Assembly: GCF_025854275.1 (NCBI RefSeq)
Contig: NZ_CP107567.1
Span: forward strand, 1,860,001-1,924,000
Direction: 5' to 3'
DNA length: 64,000 nucleotides
Source: Streptomyces peucetius
GTDB lineage: Bacteria > Actinomycetota > Actinomycetes > Streptomycetales > Streptomycetaceae
Within the stretch, counting starts at the first letter, position 1. Each line of letters begins with the position of its first letter. The notes below the pieces were generated by a model. It did no database searches. It saw only the letters and a list, made by a program, of their open reading frames with translations, and was not told where the DNA came from. The position numbers were made by a program, and so were the translations under genes. Positions 1 to 9,158 of this stretch are shown in pieces.

Positions 1-246
1 GAACCCGTCACCGCACGCAGTCCCCTGCGGATGCGCTTCTGGCTGGGCGTGTGGGGCCTGATCTGGACGGCGGTAGGCACGGTCGCCTTCGCGCTCACCG
101 AGCGTCCCGGCTGGGCCGTGGTATGCGGGATTCTCTTCCTCGTCGTGGCCGTGGACCTGTTCCTGGTCGTGCGCCACATCCGCCAGGGCCCGCACTTTCA
201 GCCCGGCCGGGACGTCCCACCGTACGAACCGCCCGGCCGCGACTGA
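1..246 (+). CDS. DUF6343 family small membrane protein (5' end outside window)
   Basis: The reading frame is open from base 1 and ends with TGA at 244-246, so the gene starts upstream of the window. The internal ATG at 31 follows residues EPVTARSPLR, which match the usual N-terminal part of Streptomyces DUF6343 proteins, so 31 is not the true start. The visible product has two hydrophobic segments (about residues 12-31 and 41-58 from base 1) separated by a short polar turn, then a polar proline-rich tail. It should be a small integral membrane protein. Its function is unknown. It converges on the TPR gene on the other strand. Confidence 0.75.
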   Translation, partial: EPVTARSPLRMRFWLGVWGLIWTAVGTVAFALTERPGWAVVCGILFLVVAVDLFLVVRHIRQGPHFQPGRDVPPYEPPGRD

Positions 247-289
247 GCTGCGGCGCCGGCCGAACGGCCCCGTCCGGACGCCGCTCGGA

Positions 290-315
290 GCCCGGACGCC
301 GGTCGTCGTCCGGGC
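290..315. terminator. Possible bidirectional terminator hairpin
   Basis: An 8-bp GC stem (GCCCGGAC at 290-297 with GTCCGGGC at 308-315) and a 10-nt loop lie between two convergent genes. There is no T-tract, which is common in Streptomyces. Confidence 0.4.
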
Positions 316-329
316 CCGCGGCGCCGGTG

Positions 330-695
330 TCACTCTGTGTCGAAACGGGCGGCCTGGAGATACTCCGGGTTCGGGTCCAGGGCCGCCGCCAGGCGGAAGT
401 GGCGCTTGGCCTGCTCCGGCCTGCCTGCCCGTTCGAAGGTGCGGGCGAGGGCGAAGTGCGCGAACGCGTTGTCGGGCTCACGCTCGAGGACCAGCTCGAA
501 CTCGAGCTCTGCCGGACGCAGTTGCGCGGCGGCGAAGAACGCGCGTGCGCGCAGCAGCCGGGCCGCCGTGTTCTCGGGGTGGGCAGCGATCACCGAGTCC
601 AGCAGCTTGACGGCCCCGCGCGGGTCCCGCGCGGCCAGCAACTGCTCGGCGGCGCGGTAGTCGATGACGTGGGTCTCCGGGTTGCTGTTCGACAC
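330..695 (-). CDS. Tetratricopeptide repeat protein
   Basis: The product is 121 residues with three TPR-like helical pairs. Visible TPR signatures are the LLAARDPRGAVKLLDSVIAA, ARAFFAAAQLRPAELEFELV and AFAHFALARTFERAGRPEQA stretches, each followed by a proline or asparagine at the repeat boundary. It has no signal peptide or catalytic motif, so it is probably a cytoplasmic protein-protein interaction scaffold. The start is GTG at 695 with a GGAAGG ribosome-binding site upstream. It lies 64 bp downstream of coaE on the same strand and may be co-transcribed with it. Its partner cannot be told from sequence. Confidence 0.85.
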   Translation of the reverse strand: MSNSNPETHVIDYRAAEQLLAARDPRGAVKLLDSVIAAHPENTAARLLRARAFFAAAQLRPAELEFELVLEREPDNAFAHFALARTFERAGRPEQAKRHFRLAAALDPNPEYLQAARFDTE

Positions 696-759
696 GTTCG
701 CATCCTTCCCCTGGCTGTGCCGTTGCCAACACGGGACGCCGTGGCGCTATTCCGTCAGG

Positions 760-1365
760 TCACCGCGCCCGCGAGGCGCGCCGGGTCAGCTCGTTCCAGA
801 CTTCACGGACCTGCGGCTCCAGCTTCTCCAACGGTCCGTCGTTGTCGATGACGATGTCGGCGACGGCCAGCCGCTGCTCACGCGTGGCCTGGGCGGCCAT
901 GCGGGAGCGGGCCTCGCTCTCGGTCATCCCGCGCAGTTCCACGAGCCGTTCGAGCTGGGTCTCCGGCGACGCGTCCACGACGATCACCAGGTCGTAGAGC
1001 GACTGGAGGTTGTTCTCCGTGAGCAGCGGTACGTCGTGGACGACCACGTCGTCAGGGCCCGCGGCCTGTTCGAGTTCACGGGACCGGGCGCCGACCAGGG
1101 GATGGACGATGCCGTTCAGAACGGCGAGGCGCTCGGGATCGGTGAACACGATCGAACCGAGCTTGGGACGGTCCAGGGAGCCGTCGGCACCCAGGACTTC
1201 CGGGCCGAAGGCGTCGACGACGGCCGCGAGGCCCGGCGTCCCGGGCTCGACCACCTCACGGGCGATCCTGTCGGCATCGACCAGGACCGCCCCGTACGAG
1301 ACGAGCCGCCGGGACACTTCGCTCTTGCCGGCACCGATACCGCCGGTCAGGCCCACTGTCAGCAT
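760..1365 (-). CDS. coaE: Dephospho-CoA kinase
   Basis: This 201-residue enzyme phosphorylates the 3'-hydroxyl of dephospho-CoA, the last step of coenzyme A synthesis, in the cytoplasm. The N-terminus carries the P-loop GGIGAGKS (residues 8-15), followed by the conserved [15 protein letters not shown] segment and the CoA-binding lid region around [18 protein letters not shown]. Length is typical of the family. The start is ATG at 1365. It lies downstream of the PAC2 gene on the same strand with a 50-bp gap, a conserved arrangement near rpsA and polA in Streptomyces. Confidence 0.95.
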   Translation of the reverse strand: MLTVGLTGGIGAGKSEVSRRLVSYGAVLVDADRIAREVVEPGTPGLAAVVDAFGPEVLGADGSLDRPKLGSIVFTDPERLAVLNGIVHPLVGARSRELEQAAGPDDVVVHDVPLLTENNLQSLYDLVIVVDASPETQLERLVELRGMTESEARSRMAAQATREQRLAVADIVIDNDGPLEKLEPQVREVWNELTRRASRAR

Positions 1366-1415
1366 GCGCCGCAGCCTACGCGAGCACTCACCGGCCCCGC
1401 CCTGTCGGCCGGGTC

Positions 1416-2354
1416 CTAGGCATCGCCCTCGCGTTCCGCGAGGAAGCGCTCGAACTCCAGCCCGAGCTCGTCCGCCGACGGCAGCTCGACGGCCTCGGCG
1501 ACGAGACTGCCGCGGCTCTCCGCCCCGGTCATCGCGTCGTACTGGTGCTCAAGGCCCTGCACCAGGGCGACCAGCTCTTCGTCGCCCTCGCCGATCTGCC
1601 GCTCGATCTCGGTCTGGGTGCGGTGCGCCTCCGTGCGGAGCGAATGCGCCACTGCCGGCAGCACCAGTCCCGTGGCGGCCGTGATGGTCTCCAGCACGGT
1701 CAGCGCCGCGTCCGGATAGGAGGAGCGGGCCACGTAGTGCGGTACGTGGGCGGCCACGCCGAGCACGTCATGACCGGCCTGCATCAGGCGGTACTCGACG
1801 AGTGCCTCGGCGCTGCCGGGGACCTGGGCCTCGTCGAAGGGGCTTTGATGGCCCGGTGTGAGGTCCGTGCGGTTGCCGTGCGGCGTGATGCCGACGGGCC
1901 GGGTGTGCGGAACACCCATGGGGATGCCGTGGAAGTTCACCGCGAGGCGCACTCCGAGCCGCTCGACGATCTGTCCGACCGCGGCGGCGAAGCGCTCCCA
2001 CTCGACGTCCGGCTCGGGCCCGGAAAGCAGCAGGAAGGGTGCGCCGGTGGCGTCCTGGACGAGCCGCACCTCCAGCGAGGGGGTGTCGTATCCCGCCCAG
2101 CGGTCGCGCCGGAAGGTGAGCAGCGGCCGACGGGCGCGGTAGTCCACGAGCCGGTCGTGGTCGAAACGCGCCACCACCTGGTGGGGCAGCGTCTGCAGCA
2201 GATTGTCGACGATCTGCTCGCCGGTCTCCCCCGCGTCGATGTAGCCGTCGAAGTGGTACAGCATGACCAGGCCGGCGGACTCCTGCGCGAGCGCCATGTC
2301 GACGACCGCCAGGCCCTTCGGCTCCCACTCGTACAAATCCTGCGGATCAAGCAC
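1416..2354 (-). CDS. PAC2 family protein
   Basis: The 312-residue product matches the actinobacterial PAC2 family, which resembles eukaryotic proteasome assembly chaperone 2. Family features seen are the N-terminal DLYEWEP segment, [10 protein letters not shown] near residue 35, the central [19 protein letters not shown] region and the glutamate-rich C-terminus. The start is GTG at 2354 behind a strong AGGAGGAGC ribosome-binding site. In actinobacteria such proteins often occur outside proteasome loci; a role in protein quality control is inference only. It is preceded by the rpsA terminator and followed by coaE. Confidence 0.85.
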   Translation of the reverse strand: MLDPQDLYEWEPKGLAVVDMALAQESAGLVMLYHFDGYIDAGETGEQIVDNLLQTLPHQVVARFDHDRLVDYRARRPLLTFRRDRWAGYDTPSLEVRLVQDATGAPFLLLSGPEPDVEWERFAAAVGQIVERLGVRLAVNFHGIPMGVPHTRPVGITPHGNRTDLTPGHQSPFDEAQVPGSAEALVEYRLMQAGHDVLGVAAHVPHYVARSSYPDAALTVLETITAATGLVLPAVAHSLRTEAHRTQTEIERQIGEGDEELVALVQGLEHQYDAMTGAESRGSLVAEAVELPSADELGLEFERFLAEREGDA

Positions 2355-2479
2355 GATTACCGCTCCTCCTCGTGTTCGAAGACAAGAACGTGCGGTGGGG
2401 TGTGTGCATTCCCGTTCTCTCTTGTGTTCCGGTGTGGCCGGTGTCGAACATCCGGGGGCGGCCGTGGTCCCTGAACGCG

Positions 2480-2514
2480 GTAAGGCCCGCCCCCCGGAGG
2501 GGAGCGGGCCTTAC
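2480..2514 (-). terminator. rpsA terminator hairpin
   Basis: A perfect 11-bp stem (GTAAGGCCCGC at 2480-2490 with GCGGGCCTTAC at 2504-2514) lies 30 bp downstream of the rpsA stop codon and upstream of the PAC2 gene. Confidence 0.75.
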
Positions 2515-2543
2515 TTCAGCTGTTGGCTGTCAGGGGCAGAGCG

Positions 2544-4046
2544 TCAGCTCTGGCCGCCGGCCAGCTTCTCGCGCAGGGCGGCAAGCGCCTCGTCCGACGC
2601 CAGGGCGCCGGAGTTGTCGTCCGACTCCGAGGAGTAGGAGCCACCGGAAGCACCCGCGGGGGCACCGGCCGGGGCAGCGGCGCCACCCTCGGCAGCGGCG
2701 GCCTCGTCGGCCTCGCGGGACTTGATGACCTGAGCCTGGTGCTGCTCGAAGCGCGACTGCGCCTCGGCGTACTGGGTCTCCCACGCCTCGCGCTGGGACT
2801 CGAAGCCCGGCAGCCAGTCGTTGGTCTCCGGGTCGAAGCCCTCGGGGTAGATGTAGTTGCCCTGGTCGTCGTAGGACGCGGCCATGCCGTACAGGGTCGG
2901 GTCGAACTCGACCGAGGCCGGGTCGGCACCGAAGGACTCGTTGGCCTGCTTCAGCGAGAGGCTGATGCGACGGCGCTCGAGGTCGATGTCGATGACCTTG
3001 ACGAAGATCTCGTCGTTGACCTGGACGACCTGCTCCGGGATCTCCACGTGGCGCTCGGCCAGCTCGGAGATGTGGACCAGGCCCTCGATGCCCTCGTCGA
3101 CGCGCACGAACGCACCGAAGGGAACGAGCTTGGTGACCTTACCCGGGACGACCTGCCCGATCTGGTGGGTCCGGGCGAACTGCTGCCACGGGTCCTCCTG
3201 CGTCGCCTTCAGCGACAGGGAGACACGCTCGCGGTCCATGTCGACGTCGAGAACCTCGACGGTGACCTCCTGGCCGACCTCGACAACCTCGGACGGGTGG
3301 TCGATGTGCTTCCAGGACAGCTCGGACACGTGCACGAGACCGTCGACGCCACCCAGGTCCACGAACGCACCGAAGTTGACGATCGAGGAAACGACGCCGG
3401 AGCGGACCTGGCCCTTCTGCAGGGTGGTGAGGAACGTCTGACGCACCTCGGACTGGGTCTGCTCGAGCCAGGCGCGGCGGGACAGGACCACGTTGTTGCG
3501 GTTCTTGTCCAGCTCGATGATCTTCGCCTCGAGCTCCTTGCCCACGTAGGGCTGGAGGTCGCGGACACGGCGCATCTCGACGAGGGAGGCCGGCAGGAAG
3601 CCACGGAGGCCGATGTCGAGGATGAGACCACCCTTGACGACCTCGATGACGGTGCCGGTGACGATGCCGTCCTCTTCCTTGATCTTCTCGATGGTGCCCC
3701 AGGCCCGCTCGTACTGGGCGCGCTTCTTCGAGAGGATCAGGCGGCCTTCCTTGTCCTCCTTCTGAAGGACAAGGGCCTCGATCTCGTCGCCGACCTTGAC
3801 GACCTCGTTCGGGTCGACGTCGTGCTTGATCGAGAGCTCGCGGCTCGGGATGACACCTTCGGTCTTGTAACCGATGTCGAGCAGGACCTCGTCCCGGTCG
3901 ACCTTCACGATGACGCCGTCGACGATGTCGCCGTCGTTGAAGTACTTGATCGTCTCGTCGATCGCGGCGAGGAAGGCTTCCTCGTTACCGATGTCGTTGA
4001 CCGCAACCTGCGGGGTGGTGGCGGTGGTCTCGGTGCTGCTCGTCAT
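2544..4046 (-). CDS. rpsA: 30S ribosomal protein S1
   Basis: The product is 500 residues with four S1 OB-fold domains at about 38-106, 124-190, 211-280 and 297-366, then a low-complexity tail rich in Ala, Gly and Gln. Four domains, rather than the six of E. coli S1, is the normal actinobacterial form. S1 binds mRNA on the 30S subunit and aids initiation. The reading frame is open further upstream, but the ATG at 4046 (start MTSSTETTATT) is the family start and the promoter at 4254-4282 lies inside the longer frame. The mRNA has a leader of about 200 nt. Confidence 0.97.
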   Translation of the reverse strand: MTSSTETTATTPQVAVNDIGNEEAFLAAIDETIKYFNDGDIVDGVIVKVDRDEVLLDIGYKTEGVIPSRELSIKHDVDPNEVVKVGDEIEALVLQKEDKEGRLILSKKRAQYERAWGTIEKIKEEDGIVTGTVIEVVKGGLILDIGLRGFLPASLVEMRRVRDLQPYVGKELEAKIIELDKNRNNVVLSRRAWLEQTQSEVRQTFLTTLQKGQVRSGVVSSIVNFGAFVDLGGVDGLVHVSELSWKHIDHPSEVVEVGQEVTVEVLDVDMDRERVSLSLKATQEDPWQQFARTHQIGQVVPGKVTKLVPFGAFVRVDEGIEGLVHISELAERHVEIPEQVVQVNDEIFVKVIDIDLERRRISLSLKQANESFGADPASVEFDPTLYGMAASYDDQGNYIYPEGFDPETNDWLPGFESQREAWETQYAEAQSRFEQHQAQVIKSREADEAAAAEGGAAAPAGAPAGASGGSYSSESDDNSGALASDEALAALREKLAGGQS

Positions 4047-4139
4047 GTGGGAAAGGGCTCCGGTGCGGACATTGAAGTCGTAGGTACTGCTACGCCGAGA
4101 GCCTTGTATCGCAGCTGCAGAAGCCGGACAGCCTTGGAA

Positions 4140-4175
4140 GCACCTATCGATGGATCCGGAGGATCCTGGAGGTGC
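4140..4175 (-). promoter_or_regulatory. Hairpin in the rpsA leader
   Basis: In the untranslated leader between the rpsA promoter and start codon, GCACCT (4140-4145) pairs with AGGTGC (4170-4175) around two GGATCC blocks that can also pair. S1 is autoregulated through its leader in other bacteria. A regulatory role here is inference. Confidence 0.35.
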
Positions 4176-4253
4176 CTCGTGAACCGAGGGACACATACAG
4201 ATGCGAGCGCGGCCTGCTCGGTCCGAGGCACGCAGGCCCGCAGCGCAACTTGT

Positions 4254-4282
4254 AGCATACGGGGGCAGCCGGACACGGTCAA
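4254..4282 (-). promoter_or_regulatory. rpsA promoter (vegetative sigma type)
   Basis: On the minus strand a TTGACC -35 box (plus 4277-4282) is followed by exactly 17 bp and a TATGCT -10 box (plus 4254-4259), an excellent HrdB-type promoter. Transcription should start near 4247, giving rpsA a leader of about 200 nt. The rest of the 4047-4411 gap shows no gene. Confidence 0.75.
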
Positions 4283-4411
4283 TGCGCGAAGGCGCACACC
4301 CGGGACGGAAGACCGCATTTCCGGCACAACTCTTGTTCGCCGAGGCCACGATGGCCTCTTTCGGGGGCCTGGCGTCGGCGCGCTGGAACGCAAACTACAA
4401 CGACGGTGACG

Positions 4412-5215
4412 ATGAGCCAAGATTTCGAACCGGAAGCGACCCGCCGTGACACAGGTGACGCGGAGAGCAGCCGGGCCAGCCGCAGCTGGTGGGACGGGAA
4501 CGCCGACGAGTACCAGAGCGAGCACGGTGCCTTCCTCGGCGACGACCGCTTCGTCTGGGGGCCGGAGGGGCTGGACGAGGCGGATGCCGCGCTGCTCGGC
4601 CCGGCCGGGTCGCTGAAGGGCCTGGACGTGCTCGAGATCGGCGCGGGCGCAGCCCAGTGTTCACGCTGGCTCGCCGCCCAGGGCGCCCGGCCCGTGGCCC
4701 TCGATCTCTCGCACCGGCAGCTCCAGCACGCGCTGCGGATCGGCGGGGGCGTACCGCTGGTGGAGGCGGACGCGGGCGTGCTGCCGTTCCGGGACGGATC
4801 CTTCGACCTCGCGTGCTCGGCATACGGAGCGGTCCCCTTCGTCGCGGACCCGGTCCGGGTGTTCCGGGAGATCAGGCGGGTGCTGCGACCGGGCGGACGG
4901 TGGGTCTTCTCCGTCACGCACCCGATCCGCTGGGCCTTCCCCGACGAGCCCGGGCCCGAGGGCCTGTCGGTGGCCGCCTCGTACTTCGACCGCACTCCGT
5001 ACGTGGAGCAGGACGAGGAGGGCCACGCCGTCTACGTGGAGCACCACAGGACGCTCGGCGACCGCGTACGGGACGTGGTGGCCGGCGGCTTCCGGCTGAT
5101 CGACCTGGTCGAACCGGAGTGGCCCGCCTGGAACAGTCAGGAGTGGGGCGGCTGGTCCCCGCTGCGCGGCAACCTGATCCCGGGCACGGCGATCTTCGTC
5201 TGCGAGCGGGACTGA
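4412..5215 (+). CDS. Class I SAM-dependent methyltransferase
   Basis: The 267-residue product has the Rossmann-type methyltransferase core: glycine-rich motif I VLEIGAGAAQCSRWL, the acidic motif II ALDLSHRQL, motif III LPFRDGSFDLACSAYGAVPF and the post-motif RVLRPGGRWVFSVTHP. Substrate is not predictable. The start could be GTG at 4406 or ATG at 4412; the second is the better Met and gives MSQDFEPEA. It is divergent from rpsA and stands alone before hrpB. Confidence 0.85.
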   Translation: MSQDFEPEATRRDTGDAESSRASRSWWDGNADEYQSEHGAFLGDDRFVWGPEGLDEADAALLGPAGSLKGLDVLEIGAGAAQCSRWLAAQGARPVALDLSHRQLQHALRIGGGVPLVEADAGVLPFRDGSFDLACSAYGAVPFVADPVRVFREIRRVLRPGGRWVFSVTHPIRWAFPDEPGPEGLSVAASYFDRTPYVEQDEEGHAVYVEHHRTLGDRVRDVVAGGFRLIDLVEPEWPAWNSQEWGGWSPLRGNLIPGTAIFVCERD

Positions 5216-5538
5216 GACGAGCCGGACCGGGGGGTCGCTCCGGCCGAAGGCGCGGGAAGAGCACCGACGGGGCCGGTCCGGGCCGGGAGCGGGAACGGCC
5301 GGGCGATGACGGACCGACCGGGAGCCGGAACAGCCGCGCGTGACCGACCGGCCGGGAGGGAACGGGAACGGCCGGGGTGGTGGAAACCGGTCGAGAGGGT
5401 TCCGGCCGGTGGGGCGGAGACGGAGCGGAGTGGGTACGGCCGGGTGGTGGGGACGCCTCGAGCGTGATGGTCATACAAACCCACCGGGGCTGTGGACAGC
5501 CTGACCCGCCGTCCGCCGGGACGTACGAGACTGAGCCC
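5216..5538. other. Intergenic region with short repeats, no gene seen
   Basis: This 323-bp stretch holds a weak hairpin (GCCGGA at 5221-5226 with TCCGGC at 5239-5244) just after the methyltransferase stop, and short direct repeats: GGGAACGGCCGGG at 5291-5303 and 5364-5376, and GACCGACCGG at 5312-5321 and 5342-5351. The hrpB frame is open from 5377 but that extension is not family-like. No supported coding sequence was found. Confidence 0.5.
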
Positions 5539-8076
5539 GTGATCCGAAACGACGCAATCGACCGTCTCCCCGTCCGTCATGCCGTCGACGACCTGTTCGC
5601 CGCGCTCGACGCGCACGGCACGGCAGTGCTGTGCGCGCCGCCGGGCACCGGCAAGACCACACTGGTGCCGCTGGTGCTGGCCGAGGCCGGCGCCCGGGTC
5701 GTGGTCGCGGAGCCACGGCGGATAGCGGCGCGCGCGGCAGCGCGGCGCATGGCGTGGCTCCTGGGCGAGAAGGTAGGAGGCCGCGTCGGCTTCACCGTCC
5801 GCGGCGAGCGCGTGGTGGGGCGCGAGACCGTCGTGGAGGTCGTCACCACGGGTGTGCTGCTGCAACGGCTGCAGCGCGATCAGGAGCTGGCCGGTGTCGA
5901 CGTGGTGATGCTCGACGAGTGTCATGAGCGGCATCTGGACGCCGACACGGTTGCCGCTTTCCTGCTGGACGTACGGTCCGCCCTGCGGCCGGATCTGCGG
6001 CTTCTGGCGGCCTCGGCCACGACGGACGCCGAGGGCTGGGCGCGGCTGCTCGGCGACGCGCCGGTGGTGCGGGCCGCAGGCGTCGCCCACCCGGTCGAGG
6101 TGGTCTGGGCACCACCGGCCCGCCCGGTACGGCCGCCGCACGGGATGCGGGTCGATCCGGAGCTGCTCACCCATGTGGTGTCGGTGATACGCAGGGCGCT
6201 CGCGGAGCGCGAGGGTGACGTGCTCTGCTTCCTGCCGGGCGTCGGCGAGATCGGCCGCGTCGCGAGCCGGTTGTCGGGGGTGGAGGCTGAGGTTCTCCAG
6301 GTGCACGGCCGGGCGCCCGCGGCGGTCCAGGACGCCGTGCTCGCCGGCGGGGAGACCCGACGGGTGATCCTGGCGACCTCGGTCGCGGAGTCGTCCCTGA
6401 CCGTGCCGGGCGTGCGGGTGGTCGTCGACTCGGGGCTGGCGCGCGAGCCGCGTACCGACCACACGCGCGGTCTGAGTGCGCTGACGACCGTGCGGGCCTC
6501 GCAGGCCTCGGGCCGGCAGCGGGCCGGCCGAGCCGGGCGTGAGGGGCCGGGGGCGGTGTACCGCTGCTGGACGGAGGCCGAGGACACCCGGCTGCCGCGT
6601 TTCCCGGCACCGGAGATCAAGGTCGCGGACCTGACGTCGTTCGCACTGCATGCCGCGTGCTGGGGCGACCCGGCGGCCAGCGGTCTCGCGCTGCTGGACG
6701 CTCCCCCGCCGGGCGCGATGGCCGCCGCGCGCTCCGTGCTGGCCGCGATCGGGGCGGTCGACGGAGCTGGGCGGGCCACCGAACGGGGCGCCCGGATGTC
6801 GCGCCTCGGCCTGCATCCCCGGCTGGCCCGCGCGCTGCTGGACGGCGCCCGGCAGGTGGGCGGGCGGCGGGCGGCCGAGGTGGTCGCGCTGCTGAGCGAG
6901 GAGCCGCCGCGGGAGTACGGGGACGACCTGGCCGGCGCCTGGCGCGCGGCCCGGCGGGGCGGCGACGCGTACGGCGCGCGATGGCGGGCGGAGGTGCGCC
7001 GACTGGAGGCATCACTCGGCGGCTCGGGACGTGGGCGGGCACCGTCCGGGAACCAGGAACCGCCCGGGAACCAGGGACCGTCCGGGAACCAGGGACCGTC
7101 CGGGGACGATGCCGTCGCCGGGCTGGTCACCGCCCTCGCGTTCCCCGAGCGGGTGGCCCGACGGCGCGGCGACGGGGCGTACCTGATGGCCTCCGGCACT
7201 GGCGGCGAGCTCGCCACCGGCTCGCGGCTGCGTGAGGCGCCCTGGCTCGCAGTCGCCGTCGCGGACCGCCCCGCCACCGCCGCGTCCGCGCACATACGGC
7301 TGGCCGCCGTCCTCGACGAGGACGGCGCCCGCGAGGCCGCCTCGCATCTGCTGACGGGTGGCGAGGAGGTCCACTGGGAGGACGGAGACGTCGCCGCGCG
7401 GCGCGTGGAGCGGCTCGGCGCCGTCGACCTCGCCGTACAACCGCTGAGGGACCCCGATGCGGCGCTCGTGCGCCAGGCGCTGCTGGAGGGCCTGCGGCGG
7501 GAGGGGCTCGGACTGCTGCGCTGGACACCGGAGGCGCGCGGTCTGCGCGAGCGGCTGGGGTTCCTGCACCGGGTGGCCGGCCCGCCGTGGCCGGGGATGT
7601 CGGACGCGGAGCTGCTCGAGGCGGCGGACGACTGGCTGGAGCCGGAGCTCACCCGGGCCCGCCGGCGAGCGGATCTGGGCCGTATCCAGGCGGGTCAGGC
7701 GCTGCGACGGCTCATGCCGTGGGCGACCGGCGACGCGGCACGGCTGGACGAGCTCGCGCCGGAGCGGATCGAGGTGCCGAGCGGCTCCCGGATACGGGTC
7801 GACTACAGCGGTGAACAGCCGGTGCTCGCGGTGAAGCTGCAGGAGCTGTTCGGGCTGCGCGAGACACCCGAGGTGGCCGGTGTTCCGGTGGTGGTGCATC
7901 TGCTCTCCCCCGCCGGGCGGCCCGCGGCGGTCACCGCGGACCTGGCGTCGTTCTGGCAGGAGGGCTACCGGTCGGTGCGGGCGGAGCTGCGGGGGCGCTA
8001 CCCGAAGCACCCGTGGCCCGAGGACCCCGCCACGGCGGAGCCGACCCGGTTCACGAACGCCCGGCTCAGACGCTGA
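5539..8076 (+). CDS. hrpB: ATP-dependent RNA helicase HrpB
   Basis: This 845-residue DEAH-type superfamily 2 helicase has Walker A GTGKT (residues 36-40), DECH (126-129), the SATTD motif III, and motif VI QRAGRAGREGPG near residue 327, followed by helicase-associated and HrpB C-terminal domains ending with the PKHPWPEDPATAEPTR signature. I chose GTG at 5539 because the product then begins VIRNDAIDRLPV, just ahead of the conserved domain, and matches family length. Between the helicase core and the C-terminal region, bases about 7045-7110 encode a short proline/glycine repeat. HrpB is not essential in E. coli and its RNA substrate is unclear. Confidence 0.93.
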   Translation: MIRNDAIDRLPVRHAVDDLFAALDAHGTAVLCAPPGTGKTTLVPLVLAEAGARVVVAEPRRIAARAAARRMAWLLGEKVGGRVGFTVRGERVVGRETVVEVVTTGVLLQRLQRDQELAGVDVVMLDECHERHLDADTVAAFLLDVRSALRPDLRLLAASATTDAEGWARLLGDAPVVRAAGVAHPVEVVWAPPARPVRPPHGMRVDPELLTHVVSVIRRALAEREGDVLCFLPGVGEIGRVASRLSGVEAEVLQVHGRAPAAVQDAVLAGGETRRVILATSVAESSLTVPGVRVVVDSGLAREPRTDHTRGLSALTTVRASQASGRQRAGRAGREGPGAVYRCWTEAEDTRLPRFPAPEIKVADLTSFALHAACWGDPAASGLALLDAPPPGAMAAARSVLAAIGAVDGAGRATERGARMSRLGLHPRLARALLDGARQVGGRRAAEVVALLSEEPPREYGDDLAGAWRAARRGGDAYGARWRAEVRRLEASLGGSGRGRAPSGNQEPPGNQGPSGNQGPSGDDAVAGLVTALAFPERVARRRGDGAYLMASGTGGELATGSRLREAPWLAVAVADRPATAASAHIRLAAVLDEDGAREAASHLLTGGEEVHWEDGDVAARRVERLGAVDLAVQPLRDPDAALVRQALLEGLRREGLGLLRWTPEARGLRERLGFLHRVAGPPWPGMSDAELLEAADDWLEPELTRARRRADLGRIQAGQALRRLMPWATGDAARLDELAPERIEVPSGSRIRVDYSGEQPVLAVKLQELFGLRETPEVAGVPVVVHLLSPAGRPAAVTADLASFWQEGYRSVRAELRGRYPKHPWPEDPATAEPTRFTNARLRR

Positions 8077-8158
8077 CCGGCTCGGGCCCCTACGCCCGGG
8101 CGTGACCGGCGGCTCGGGCTTACGGCGCTCGGCCACTGACCGGCTCACGGCTCGGCGT

Positions 8159-9148
8159 TCAGGCACCGGCCGGCTCGGGGACGGGTTCTCGTGCCGGAGT
8201 GTCCCGGCGGCGGGCGCGGGCCTCGAGCCACAGGGCGAGCCCGAGGAGAACGCCGCCGAGGGCCAGGAATCCCCATGGCAGGTACGACGTCAGCAGCAGC
8301 ACCAGACGACGTTGGGAGGTGACCAGCTCGACCGTGGAGTCGACGTAGTCGGGCCGCATCTTCACGTGCCCGGCGAACGCGGTGACCTTGTCGCGGCCGC
8401 CGAGCAGGGAGCCGCCGCGCAGCTCCTCCTTGTGGATCTCCTCGCCGTTGACGGGGGCTCCGGTGACGGGTTCGACCCAGAACATCCGCGTGGTCGTGTA
8501 CCAGCGGGTGGTGCCGGTCTGCTTCTCCAGTGTGGCCGCGTCGATGCCGGGGACGGGCATCTTCTTCGGGTAGGGCACCTTGGTCCAGGGGATGGTCTGC
8601 TCGAAGTAGTAGACCTCCAGACCGCGGAACTGCCGGGTGCCCTTGTAGTGGATGGGGGCGGATGTGCGGGCCTGCGCGTCGAAGTACACGTAGTCCCGCT
8701 TCTCGGTGAGGAACGGCCACTTGAACTCGATGCCCCCGCGCCGGACCGGGTCGCCGTCGACGGACTCGCCGGTCGCGTGCACGGGCTCCTGGGTATGCGC
8801 GTCGAAGATGTAGCGCTCGGGGATCTGGGAGACCATTTTGCCGTCGGGCCCTTGGACGTAGGAGAGGGAGTCCCAGACGACGACGTCGCGTCCGGCGGTC
8901 TCCTCGATCCTTTCCGACTCCACGACATTGCCCTTGAGGGTCTGCACGATGGTGACCTTCTCGACCTCCTTGGACTCGAGGGTGCCGTAGTCGAGGAGGG
9001 TGGCGGGTTTCGCCTCGAGCACCATCTCCTGGTACTGGTCTGCCGGGACCTTGGCGAGCCGTGGGAAGGCGTACCAGCGGAGCAGGGGTGCGAGGGCGGC
9101 GAAGAAGACGGCGAGGGCGACGAGCACGAGGCCTGCTCTGCGGCGCAC
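8159..9148 (-). CDS. DUF3068 domain membrane protein
   Basis: The 329-residue product has an N-terminal hydrophobic segment (about residues 5-24), a long extracytoplasmic region, and a second hydrophobic segment near residue 290 followed by an Arg-rich cytoplasmic end. This is the DUF3068 architecture found in actinobacteria. The family is sometimes linked to corynebacterial PorA-like porins; that link is weak. Start is GTG at 9148 with a GAGGTGAGGGGG ribosome-binding site. It lies 10 bp downstream of a 45-residue membrane peptide gene, so the two are very likely one transcript. Confidence 0.85.
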   Translation of the reverse strand: MRRRAGLVLVALAVFFAALAPLLRWYAFPRLAKVPADQYQEMVLEAKPATLLDYGTLESKEVEKVTIVQTLKGNVVESERIEETAGRDVVVWDSLSYVQGPDGKMVSQIPERYIFDAHTQEPVHATGESVDGDPVRRGGIEFKWPFLTEKRDYVYFDAQARTSAPIHYKGTRQFRGLEVYYFEQTIPWTKVPYPKKMPVPGIDAATLEKQTGTTRWYTTTRMFWVEPVTGAPVNGEEIHKEELRGGSLLGGRDKVTAFAGHVKMRPDYVDSTVELVTSQRRLVLLLTSYLPWGFLALGGVLLGLALWLEARARRRDTPAREPVPEPAGA

Positions 9149-9158
9149 GGTTTCCCCC

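Noticed and set aside
51..851. Long plus-strand frame over the TPR gene
   Set aside because: Arg/Pro-rich composition and reverse-strand overlap with the TPR and coaE genes show it is a shadow frame.
2523..4409. 628-codon plus-strand frame opposite rpsA
   Set aside because: It mirrors the minus-strand rpsA codons (Leu/Asp/Val pattern) and resembles no family.
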